A stretch of 8,550 nucleotides of DNA from Methanobacteriota archaeon (lineage in GTDB: Archaea; Thermoplasmatota; Poseidoniia; Poseidoniales; Poseidoniaceae), in assembly GCA_002727695.1 (NCBI GenBank), contig PBXT01000019.1:22725-31274 (forward strand). The letters run 5' to 3'. This document shows positions 1 through 6,733 of this stretch, piece by piece (position 1 is the first letter of the stretch; every line of letters starts with the position of its first letter). The notes under the pieces were generated by a model. That model worked only from the letters and a program-made list of their open reading frames with translations, ran no database searches and had not been told where the DNA came from. Position numbers and translations under genes: made by a program.

Positions 1-1
1 A

Positions 2-649
2 GGTATGATTGACTTCTCAGGAATGGATACGGAATTTTTGCAGGAGCAAGCTGTATTGAAAATGAGATTCGAAGGCAGAGATGTCGCAGGAAATCAGTTT
101 GAGAGAGACGGCAACAGCGAAGCATTCCCTGCTGGCGTTTGGAATTTAATTCACTACACTCCTGATTTCTCACTAGAACAGAGCGGCATTGAATTGTCGA
201 AATCGAACTTAGAAGTCGATGAACCGACAATTGTCCAAGTTCACGTACGCAATGACGGTATGCTCGGAGGCGATGCTGAAGTGCTTGTAGAAGTTGTAGA
301 CTTGTCTGGAGCACGCACGCAATTGAGTAAGTCGTCAATATTCGTGGAGGCAGAGTCAGTCTCAACATTAGTAGTGGACTGGCGCCCAGATGCTCCAGGA
401 ATGCAAAGAATAGAAGTTACACTAAGTGAGACAACTGATAAATCAGAGTTTATCGACGTCAAACCAACTAAGGAAAGAGGATTCCTTGAGGACGCAATCG
501 GCGCAACAAATCCATGGATACTAGGCACGACGATGACAATGATCTGTATTGGATTATTGTTCGTATTGTCTTGGATGCGCGTCGCTACTGCAAGGCAAGG
601 AGAATCCGAATTAGAATGGGAATTGGACGAAGAGTTCGACGAAGATTGA
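2..649 (+). CDS. CARDB-domain cell-surface protein, C-terminal part (5' truncated)
   Basis: The reading frame is open from base 2, so the true start lies outside the window. Met1 at base 5 is probably internal. Counting from that Met, residues about 60-145 read as one immunoglobulin-like CARDB module: a conserved 'VQVHVRNDG' strand with Asn-Asp-Gly, alternating hydrophobic strands, then a 'VDWRPDAPG' turn. A single hydrophobic segment at about 171-190 follows, and then a short tail (about 195-214) rich in Glu and Asp that ends FDED. The predicted topology is an extracellular adhesion-type domain, one membrane anchor and an acidic cytoplasmic tail. CARDB modules are common in large archaeal surface proteins and usually repeat, so the missing part may hold more of them. 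The stop lies 25 bp before the preferred nadE start, so the two may share a transcript. Ligand and exact role cannot be read from this fragment. Confidence 0.8.
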   Translation, partial: GMIDFSGMDTEFLQEQAVLKMRFEGRDVAGNQFERDGNSEAFPAGVWNLIHYTPDFSLEQSGIELSKSNLEVDEPTIVQVHVRNDGMLGGDAEVLVEVVDLSGARTQLSKSSIFVEAESVSTLVVDWRPDAPGMQRIEVTLSETTDKSEFIDVKPTKERGFLEDAIGATNPWILGTTMTMICIGLLFVLSWMRVATARQGESELEWELDEEFDED

Positions 650-661
650 GTCTATTGTGTC

Positions 662-670
662 AAAGAGGGA
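662..670 (+). promoter_or_regulatory. Shine-Dalgarno site that decides the nadE start
   Basis: The stretch AAAGAGGGA contains GAGG, which pairs with the archaeal 16S 3' end. The GAGG core lies six bases before ATG 675. The alternative GTG at 657 has no comparable purine run upstream. This supports ATG 675 as the start. Confidence 0.6.
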
Positions 671-674
671 TAAT

Positions 675-2360
675 ATGACTTCAAAAATCGCCTTATTGCA
701 AGCAAATCCCGTCGTAGGGGATATTGCTGGTAATGCAATGATGATTCGTGGTCTAGCCTCAACTGCAGCTGAAGAAGGAGCTAGTTTCGCAGTAACTACA
801 GAGTTGGCGATAAGCGGTTATCCACCGCGTGATCTGTTGATTCAATCTGATTTCGTAACCGAGTGCCATCATGTTGCAAGTTCGCTAGAAACAGAGATTC
901 CGGTATTGGTTGGAACTCCAGTTCCTCCGGTTAACGACCGTTCATTGCCAGGAAATGGAGTAGTTAGAGCGGGTGATTCAGTAAGAGAAGTCACCCGCAA
1001 ACAATTGCTACCAACTTACGATGTATTCGATGAAGCAAGATACTTCGAGGCGGATGAAAGGCCAGGTATTGCCAGAACTATTGCGGGTCTTGACATTGGA
1101 GTTACAATTTGTGAGGATGCTTGGCAGCATTGTGGAGCAACACCGAATGATTACGATAGCGACCCTATCGCTCAAATTGTTGAATGGGGCCGCCAAGGTG
1201 TTGTTTTAGATGCAACAGTGAACCTTTCCGCATCACCATATCACGCAAATAAATCTGGAATTAGAATTGCAGTTGCACGCAGCGCAGCATCATCTCTCAA
1301 CCACCCCTTCTTACTAGCAAATCAGGTAGGGGGTAACGACGATTTGTTGTTCGATGGTCGCTCAATCATTGCTTGGCCAGACGGCACAGCAGTTGTTGCA
1401 CCCGCATGGACTCGTGGTATTTTGCTAACGGACTTGTCGGACCCTAAGGGATGCACATGGATTGGTGATGGCGAAGTTACTATTCTCAAGCCAGGTGAAG
1501 AGTTGAAAGAAGACGAAAACGATTTGCTCGATGCAATCGTGATCGGCTTAGCAGATTATTGCAGAAAAAGTGGAATTTCGAAAATAGTGCTAGGTTTGTC
1601 AGGAGGAATCGATTCTGCTCTAGCAGCATGTGTGGCAACTGCAGCAGTAGGTGCTCAAAATGTCACAGGAATTTCTATGCCTTCCAAGCATTCAAGTCAG
1701 CACAGCATCGATGATGCAAAGGCAACTGCAGAGGCACTAGGTCTCAACTTCATCATTCAACCAATTACAGATTTACATGCAGCTTCCGATTTGGCTCTCG
1801 AAGATATACTAGAAGGCGGGCACCCGGTTGCTGGTGAAAATTTGCAAGCAAGACTTCGTGGATTAATTGTTATGGCACACGCCAATGCTCACGGTGCAAT
1901 GGCTATTGCTACAGGAAATAAATCCGAACTGGGTCAAGGATATTGTACACTATACGGAGATATGGCAGGAGGTTATGCTCCATTGGGCGACTTATACAAG
2001 ATGGAAGTCTATGCTTTAGCTAAGCAATTCAACAAGAGGATGGGAATTGAAGCGGTGACCGAATCAACCCTGACTAAACCTCCTAGTGCGGAATTGGCAC
2101 CCGACCAGAAGGACGAAGATAGCTTGCCGCCTTATCCTATTCTTGATGAGATTCTACGTCTGCACATTGAAGATGGCTTTGATGCGACTGAAATTGCAGC
2201 CGAGGGTTATGACAGTAAAACCGTGAATGAAGTTCTGTTCCGACTTGCTAAGAACGAACACAAGCGTTGGCAAATGCCGCCAGCACCTCGAGTTTCCAAG
2301 CGAGCGTTCGGACAGGGCTGGCGTCAACCTCTAGCTGCTCGTCACGATTGGCGTCAATGA
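675..2360 (+). CDS. nadE: Glutamine-dependent NAD+ synthetase
   Basis: Makes NAD+ from deamido-NAD+, ATP and glutamine (EC 6.3.5.1), the last step of NAD synthesis, in the cytoplasm. Numbering is from ATG 675 (561 aa). The N-terminal nitrilase-type glutaminase domain (about 3-260) carries the full Glu-Lys-Cys triad: Glu43 in TELAISGYPPRDL, Lys109 in RKQLLPTYD and Cys146 in ICEDAW. The C-terminal synthetase domain (about 275-561) has the ATP-pyrophosphatase loop SGGIDS at 309-314, then the family motifs ATGNKSELGQGY, GDMAGGYAPLGD and KPPSAEL, and ends with the usual KRWQMPPAPRVS region. Length matches the short bacterial-type glutamine-using class. The start was chosen by the Shine-Dalgarno site and by alignment of MTSKIALLQANP with the usual N-terminus; GTG 657 would add six residues. 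The stop overlaps the convergent surface-protein gene by 7 bp. All key residues are present, so it should be active without external ammonia. Confidence 0.96.
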   Translation: MTSKIALLQANPVVGDIAGNAMMIRGLASTAAEEGASFAVTTELAISGYPPRDLLIQSDFVTECHHVASSLETEIPVLVGTPVPPVNDRSLPGNGVVRAGDSVREVTRKQLLPTYDVFDEARYFEADERPGIARTIAGLDIGVTICEDAWQHCGATPNDYDSDPIAQIVEWGRQGVVLDATVNLSASPYHANKSGIRIAVARSAASSLNHPFLLANQVGGNDDLLFDGRSIIAWPDGTAVVAPAWTRGILLTDLSDPKGCTWIGDGEVTILKPGEELKEDENDLLDAIVIGLADYCRKSGISKIVLGLSGGIDSALAACVATAAVGAQNVTGISMPSKHSSQHSIDDAKATAEALGLNFIIQPITDLHAASDLALEDILEGGHPVAGENLQARLRGLIVMAHANAHGAMAIATGNKSELGQGYCTLYGDMAGGYAPLGDLYKMEVYALAKQFNKRMGIEAVTESTLTKPPSAELAPDQKDEDSLPPYPILDEILRLHIEDGFDATEIAAEGYDSKTVNEVLFRLAKNEHKRWQMPPAPRVSKRAFGQGWRQPLAARHDWRQ

Positions 2361-4021
2361 ATGATTATCCATTCCTCGCTAATCTCTCCATGAGCCCATG
2401 CGTATAGTTCGAGTCCAAGACTCGAATCATCAGCGATGAAGAATACGAAATCATTGCCGACCCATAACTGCCCATGAACTCCCGATTCGAGATTGCCTGA
2501 ATCGTGATCCCATAGCATCTCCACTCCGGTATCAGTAATCCTAGCTAATTGACCTCCCTGTGTTGGGTCCTCAATCAGTAGAATGATTTCATCTCCAATC
2601 AAAGCAAACTTTCCAGGGCTCGAAGATTCCATCCCCACTACATGGTCTGAATGCAACCAAGCATTCTCTCCATCGCTTACACATAATTCGTAACCGTTAG
2701 AGGGGATTCCACATTCGAACCAAAGCAATTCATCATTAACAATCCAGTCAGAATCCTGGGGAATCGATTGGATTGAGGTATTCAGTTCGGTAATTTGTAG
2801 TGAATTGATATCGAGTGAAACGAGTCCATTCGAGTCGAAAACGATGCTTTCTCCTATGTTTGTAGGGCTTATGATTTGGCCGGGGTTTCCAGTTAATTGA
2901 GTAGTTATTCGCTCCACAGCAGAAGAATTAGCTCTGTGTAATTGCTTACCAAATGAATCAGTCTCCGCGACGAACCAGTAGTAATCAGAATGGTACGTCA
3001 CATCGGAGTGAATCTCTCCCGGCCAAGTGTCTCCCAGTAATGAAAAACCGTTCGCTGTATTGTAAATCAAGTTTTGATTGGCGTTTGAAAGATTAGAAAA
3101 TGTTCCACCAATCATGGTATCGGATTCAGCAAAAATGGTCATTCCACCTTGATGATTGAGAATCAATTCACCCTGAACCATTATCATTTCATCACCTTCT
3201 TGGATTTGTGAAGAAAGGTTGGTTTCCCTCCATAATGTGTCCCCATCACTTGACCACATTTGCCTGCCTGAGCCATCGTCTGCATCGAACCAGATACGGT
3301 TTTCATGAACCTCGAAACCAAGTGTTGCCCCTGGCAAAAAGTCGATATTTGCAGAGACCTGTTCGATGATTCCATTCTCGAATTTGTATAGTAAGCAGTT
3401 GCCGTCACGAGCAGCAGCGAATAGGAATAAATCGCCATTAGTTGCACCTCCATTACATGCGGTCGAGAATGAATTGCCCGAATTGGGATTAATGTCAGTT
3501 ACTCGTCCACTCAACAATTCCTCAAAGCAGATTTTGATACTCGAATCGACCACTCCTGAAGTCGAATTGTTTCCCATCTCGATAATGGCTGCATGCGGAC
3601 ATGGCCCATGTTGTCCAACGAATGAATCAATGAATGCAGATGTACCAATAACTCCGTTGCTTCCATTCGATCCATCAGTTCCATTGTAACCCCAATATCC
3701 TCTATTGCCCATTGGACCGGGAGGTCCTTGAGCGCCGTGACATACATTTCGAATGTCGCTAACTTCAGTATCATCAAGGACTCCATTGCCGTTGTTGTCG
3801 ATGCCGATTTGGATACTAAATCCTCCATTTTCACACCCATTAGTGCCATACAGGTCGCCGATTCTTGACAGCGAAGTCTCGCCATCATCACCGGACTTTA
3901 ATTCGTCTAAATCACTTGAGTTATGCAATGCAATACTGCTCAAAACCAGCGATATGATAACCGAAGATATTGCTAAAAATTTCATTATTTTTTCTCTACG
4001 CTTGCGTTTTTCACCCTTCAT
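2354..4021 (-). CDS. Membrane-anchored mosaic surface protein: EF-hand-like, collagen-like and propeller-type repeats
   Basis: Function unknown; probably exposed on the cell surface. In the 555-aa reading, a basic stretch (KRKRREK, 5-11) precedes one hydrophobic segment (about 14-33), which is a signal anchor or signal peptide without a lipobox Cys. A Cys63-Cys94 module follows, enclosing a perfect 12-residue EF-hand-type loop at 75-86 (Asp75, Asn77, Asn79, Asp83, Glu86). It resembles a module I associate with marine archaeal surface proteins. Eleven Gly-X-Y triplets come next (96-128). From about 190 to the end there are spaced units of the form hydrophobic-x-F-x-A, a Gly, then a strand ending near Ser-Asp-Gly. 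Clear examples lie near 242-260, 347-365, 431-451 and 523-541, and suggest a beta-propeller. Further cysteines (141, 165, 189, 209, 437, 447) suggest extracellular disulphides. Met13 (base 3985) is an alternative start with a weak GAGA upstream; Met1 was kept because it supplies the positive N-terminal flank. It converges on nadE. Confidence 0.85.
   Translation of the reverse strand: MKGEKRKRREKIMKFLAISSVIISLVLSSIALHNSSDLDELKSGDDGETSLSRIGDLYGTNGCENGGFSIQIGIDNNGNGVLDDTEVSDIRNVCHGAQGPPGPMGNRGYWGYNGTDGSNGSNGVIGTSAFIDSFVGQHGPCPHAAIIEMGNNSTSGVVDSSIKICFEELLSGRVTDINPNSGNSFSTACNGGATNGDLFLFAAARDGNCLLYKFENGIIEQVSANIDFLPGATLGFEVHENRIWFDADDGSGRQMWSSDGDTLWRETNLSSQIQEGDEMIMVQGELILNHQGGMTIFAESDTMIGGTFSNLSNANQNLIYNTANGFSLLGDTWPGEIHSDVTYHSDYYWFVAETDSFGKQLHRANSSAVERITTQLTGNPGQIISPTNIGESIVFDSNGLVSLDINSLQITELNTSIQSIPQDSDWIVNDELLWFECGIPSNGYELCVSDGENAWLHSDHVVGMESSSPGKFALIGDEIILLIEDPTQGGQLARITDTGVEMLWDHDSGNLESGVHGQLWVGNDFVFFIADDSSLGLELYAWAHGEISEEWIIIH
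3638..3736 (-). repeat. Collagen-like Gly-X-Y stretch, 11 triplets
   Basis: Residues 96-128 of the surface protein read as eleven uninterrupted Gly-X-Y triplets. The first are proline-rich (GPPGPMG); the later ones carry Asn, Ser, Thr and Asp (GTDGSNGSNG). Such runs can form trimeric collagen-like stalks, but eleven triplets is short, so it may act only as a spacer or trimerisation element between the Cys-rich module and the propeller. Confidence 0.8.
3764..3799 (-). other. EF-hand-type calcium loop within the surface protein
   Basis: Residues 75-86 (DNNGNGVLDDTE) fit the 12-position calcium loop: acidic or amide oxygen donors at positions 1, 3, 5 and 9, Gly at 6, a hydrophobic residue at 8 and Glu at 12. 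It lies between Cys63 and Cys94, which are likely disulphide partners. Calcium binding is inferred from the pattern only. Confidence 0.65.
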
Positions 4022-4099
4022 AGGCGTGACACAGACTTCCTTGGATTAGAGCCTATTCCCTACAAAGTGTTCATGTGAGTGTTTCTCCAGCGTCTATTC
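4022..4099. promoter_or_regulatory. Divergent intergenic region expected to hold two promoters
   Basis: This 78-bp gap separates the start codons of the leftward surface-protein gene and the rightward aconitase X gene. Both must be transcribed from here or from inside each other's 5' ends. I see no convincing archaeal TATA box or BRE on either strand, and no Shine-Dalgarno site before ATG 4100 or before ATG 4021. Leaderless or very short-leader transcripts would fit. The region also contains the alternative aconitase X start, GTG 4079. The call rests on position, not on a motif. Confidence 0.35.
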
Positions 4100-5833
4100 A
4101 TGGAGTTACCCGAAAGGCTCGCATCGATGCTTTCGGGCGCAGAAGGTCTCACCAGACAGAAAGCCGCTAGATTGGTGATAGATTTAGCCAGAACTGCTGG
4201 TGCACAAGGTTTCATCGAGGTAGACCATAGTCACGTTTCAGGTGTTTCAGTAATCACTGGAGGCCACGGATTACGAAGATTTCTTGCCGATTTGGCAGGA
4301 GAGGGTTCAGTGGCTATTCCCACCACTTTGAACTCAGCGGGTTGTGACAAGAGGAAGATGGAAGAGATGGATATTGATTATCCAGATTTCCTAGAACAAC
4401 AATTCGAAATCATCACCGCTTACGAGAAATTAGGGCTCGAGTCAACCCTCTCTTGTACCCCATATGATAGAGGGATTGAAGGAGAGTCTGGGATTGCTTC
4501 TTGGGCTGAGTCCAATGCTGTAGCGTTCTCAAATTCATGGACAGATTTAGTCACTAATCGCGAATCAGGATTGTCAGCACTGGCTACCGCTTTGACAGGA
4601 TATGCTCCTAAATGGGGTCTGCACTTGGAAGAAAATCGAGTTCCAAACATCGTTGTTGATGTTGAATGCGAGTTGTCATCACTGGCAGATTGGTCGATCC
4701 TTGGAGATTGGATTGGAAAACAAGTGAGGCCAGGGTGGAATGTTCCATTCGGACCTATGCCGTTGATTCGAGGACTTCCTTCCTACATCAGTTTCGCATC
4801 GAAGAAAGCATTGACTGCCGCAGCTGCGAATTATGGTTGTGCAATGCTATGGGCGGAAGGTCACACTGAATGCCCTGCTTTGACAGGTGCTGAACAATCA
4901 CTCTTGTTCACAGAGCATGATTTGTCCACACGATACGATGAGCTTGCGCCAAAAGGACAAGTTGACCTTATTGTAATCGGTTGCCCCCAAGCCAGCCTCG
5001 AAGAGATTAGAATCACGGCCGCTGCAGTACGATCTTACAGTGAAATGGGGCAATTAATTCCCGACGAGAGATTGTGGGTTTTCACCTCGAGGCACAATTA
5101 CGAACTCGCAGAGGCAGACGGTTCCATTGGTATTCTCGAAGAAGCAGGAGCAGTAATTTTGCAAGATACTTGTCCTGAAGTTACTCCCTATAATCGCAAC
5201 CACTACAATCATTTGATGACAAACTCACTGAAAGCAGAGCACTATCTTACTAGTGGGCTGAACAAGATGCCAACCTCTGTCGGAACGATTCAGGATTGCG
5301 TGGCGCACGCCTTCAATCCAAGTTTGAGCGAGGGTGAGGTCACTCAATTGCAGCCTAAGGCTCAGCCTCAGCATGCTTCTGCAAAGACTCACCAATCTGG
5401 AGAATGTTCACTTACTGGTGGCGGTCTTAATTCTCAAGGCGATTGGGAAGTTGAAGGAATAGCGATGGTTACAGATGTGCCAATCACATACCTTGGATAT
5501 GTCAACAGAGACAGTGGTGTGATTGAGGAAGTTGGGCACCCTCTTGACGGTCAGGCTATTGAAGATAAGATTCTGATTTATCCAAAGGGTTCAGGCTCTA
5601 CGGTTGCACCTTACGTACTGATGGGGCTAATCTACACCGGCAAGGGTCCGAGAGCTATTGTAAATCGGGATGTATGTTCCTTGACCTTGCCTGCGTGCAG
5701 CCTTCTTGACATGCCTTATTCTCATGGATTTGATGAGGACCCTTGTCAGGCTGTCAACCATGGTGACAAAATCAGAGTCAGTAAAGTTGGTGACAAGGTT
5801 ACACTCCAGGTGCTGGAGCGCGTAGGTGAGTAA
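4100..5833 (+). CDS. Single-chain aconitase X dehydratase (large + swivel domains); candidate mevalonate-5-phosphate dehydratase
   Basis: A member of the aconitase X family. In archaea this family dehydrates mevalonate 5-phosphate to anhydromevalonate phosphate in the modified mevalonate pathway; in bacteria and fungi relatives dehydrate cis-3-hydroxy-L-proline. Numbering is from ATG 4100 (577 aa). The catalytic part (about 1-400) shows DHSHVSG near 43-47, PTTLNSAGCD near 74-83, SCTPYD, ESNAVAFSNS, VTNRESG, GCPQASLEE and DTCPEVTP. The three likely Fe-S ligands are Cys119, Cys295 and Cys358. After a Gln-rich linker (about 412-432) comes the small swivel domain (about 433-577), with GHPLDG, the catalytic-serine motif GSGSTV (Ser500 by alignment), and IVNRDV. 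In archaea I know of, these two parts are separate genes. The GSTV form of the serine motif resembles archaeal small subunits more than bacterial ones, which favours the mevalonate role. GTG 4079 is a possible earlier start, but family N-termini favour ATG 4100. The next gene starts directly after the stop. Confidence 0.9.
   Translation: MELPERLASMLSGAEGLTRQKAARLVIDLARTAGAQGFIEVDHSHVSGVSVITGGHGLRRFLADLAGEGSVAIPTTLNSAGCDKRKMEEMDIDYPDFLEQQFEIITAYEKLGLESTLSCTPYDRGIEGESGIASWAESNAVAFSNSWTDLVTNRESGLSALATALTGYAPKWGLHLEENRVPNIVVDVECELSSLADWSILGDWIGKQVRPGWNVPFGPMPLIRGLPSYISFASKKALTAAAANYGCAMLWAEGHTECPALTGAEQSLLFTEHDLSTRYDELAPKGQVDLIVIGCPQASLEEIRITAAAVRSYSEMGQLIPDERLWVFTSRHNYELAEADGSIGILEEAGAVILQDTCPEVTPYNRNHYNHLMTNSLKAEHYLTSGLNKMPTSVGTIQDCVAHAFNPSLSEGEVTQLQPKAQPQHASAKTHQSGECSLTGGGLNSQGDWEVEGIAMVTDVPITYLGYVNRDSGVIEEVGHPLDGQAIEDKILIYPKGSGSTVAPYVLMGLIYTGKGPRAIVNRDVCSLTLPACSLLDMPYSHGFDEDPCQAVNHGDKIRVSKVGDKVTLQVLERVGE
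5824..5829 (+). promoter_or_regulatory. Shine-Dalgarno site of the epimerase inside the aconitase X 3' end
   Basis: AGGTGA, a direct match to the core of the archaeal anti-Shine-Dalgarno partner, lies four bases before ATG 5834 and within the last codons of aconitase X. With zero bases between stop and start, this implies coupled translation. Confidence 0.65.
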
Positions 5834-6733
5834 ATGCGAATTCTCGTAACAGGGGGAGCAGGTTTCCTCGGTTCGCATTTAGTGGATGCATTGGTGAAGC
5901 GTGGCGATGAGGTAGTTGTCTTGGACGATTTATCGAGGGGAGAAAAATCCCAAATCAATCATGGGGCAAGATTCGTTCAAGGTGATGTACGCTTATTTTC
6001 AGATTGGGAGAAAGCGTGTGATGGATTTAATCCAGAGGTTATTCATCACTTGGCCGCAATTAACGGTACACGCAGATTCCACAAAGAGGCAGATCTGGTA
6101 GTAGATGTCAATGTCAACGGCACAAGGATGTCATTGAAGGCAGCAAAGGAGCATAAATCAACACTCATTTTTTACTCATCTCCTGAGGCATTCGGTGAGC
6201 AGGAAAACATGCCACTGCGGAACGACTCAACAAGCATATTCACCCCTGCACATTTGCACCAGCGCCACTCCTATGGTGCTTCAAAACACATTGGTGAGTT
6301 ATTGTGTCAATTCGAATCTAGGAAAGGATTGGATGTTAGAATAGTGCGCCCATGCAATGTATACGGTCCTAGGCTTCGTGGAGATGACAACGGACAAGTT
6401 GTTTCCATGATGATGGAATCCAATCCGATAGTGGTCCATGGGGATGGACAGCAAACAAGAAGTCTGACATGGATTCATGATGTTATTGAGGGTCTGCTGA
6501 GGGTAAATGATGGAATCAATCTATCTGGAAAGGCCTTCAATCTCGGTACTAATGATGAGATTAGCATGCTGGACCTGGCAACAAAAATCGCAAACCTCAG
6601 GGGCGTTGAAATCATTCACGGTGAATCAAATCATGGAGATAGCAAGAGAAGATTGCCGGACTTGTCGATGAACAAAGAAATCGACTGGGCTGCAAAGACA
6701 GGCCTTGATGACGGTTTGTCTCAACTTCTGTGA
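5834..6733 (+). CDS. NAD-dependent epimerase/dehydratase (extended SDR, nucleotide-sugar type)
   Basis: An extended short-chain dehydrogenase/reductase of 299 aa, probably acting on a nucleotide-activated sugar (4-epimerase, dehydratase or UDP-glucuronate decarboxylase type) with bound NAD+. The N-terminal Rossmann motif is GGAGFLG at 7-13; the acidic pair Asp31-Asp32 ends the second strand and favours NAD(H). HHLAAINGT follows at 71-79. The catalytic set is Ser116 (in YSSPEAFG), Tyr147 and Lys151 (YGASK). RPCNVYGPR (172-180) and DGQQTRSLTWIHDVIEGL (204-221) are typical of sugar-nucleotide SDRs; the latter most resembles UDP-glucuronate decarboxylase and related epimerases. The usual VYG after the serine is AFG here. 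The C-terminus is a little short for the class. It forms a zero-gap pair with aconitase X, although no shared pathway is obvious. Its stop lies inside the tail of the convergent flavin-protein gene (13-bp overlap). The exact substrate cannot be read from sequence. Confidence 0.9.
   Translation: MRILVTGGAGFLGSHLVDALVKRGDEVVVLDDLSRGEKSQINHGARFVQGDVRLFSDWEKACDGFNPEVIHHLAAINGTRRFHKEADLVVDVNVNGTRMSLKAAKEHKSTLIFYSSPEAFGEQENMPLRNDSTSIFTPAHLHQRHSYGASKHIGELLCQFESRKGLDVRIVRPCNVYGPRLRGDDNGQVVSMMMESNPIVVHGDGQQTRSLTWIHDVIEGLLRVNDGINLSGKAFNLGTNDEISMLDLATKIANLRGVEIIHGESNHGDSKRRLPDLSMNKEIDWAAKTGLDDGLSQLL

Noticed and set aside
241..528. Minus-strand ORF of 95 codons antisense to the CARDB protein
   Set aside because: Ser/Thr-rich antisense shadow; the plus frame encodes a coherent CARDB and membrane segment.
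3511..3891. Minus-strand ORF of 126 codons inside the surface-protein gene in another frame
   Set aside because: It is a shadow of the same-strand surface-protein gene; the protein is Met-rich without domain logic, whereas the main frame has clear modules.
3366..4049. Plus-strand ORFs (3366-3689 and 3753-4049) antisense to the surface-protein gene
   Set aside because: Proline/serine-rich antisense shadows with no recognisable domain or ribosome-binding site.
5347..5374. Repetitive GCCTAAGGCTCAGCCTCAGC stretch in aconitase X
   Set aside because: It simply encodes the Gln/Pro/Ala-rich interdomain linker; there are only two or three imperfect units, not a DNA repeat element.
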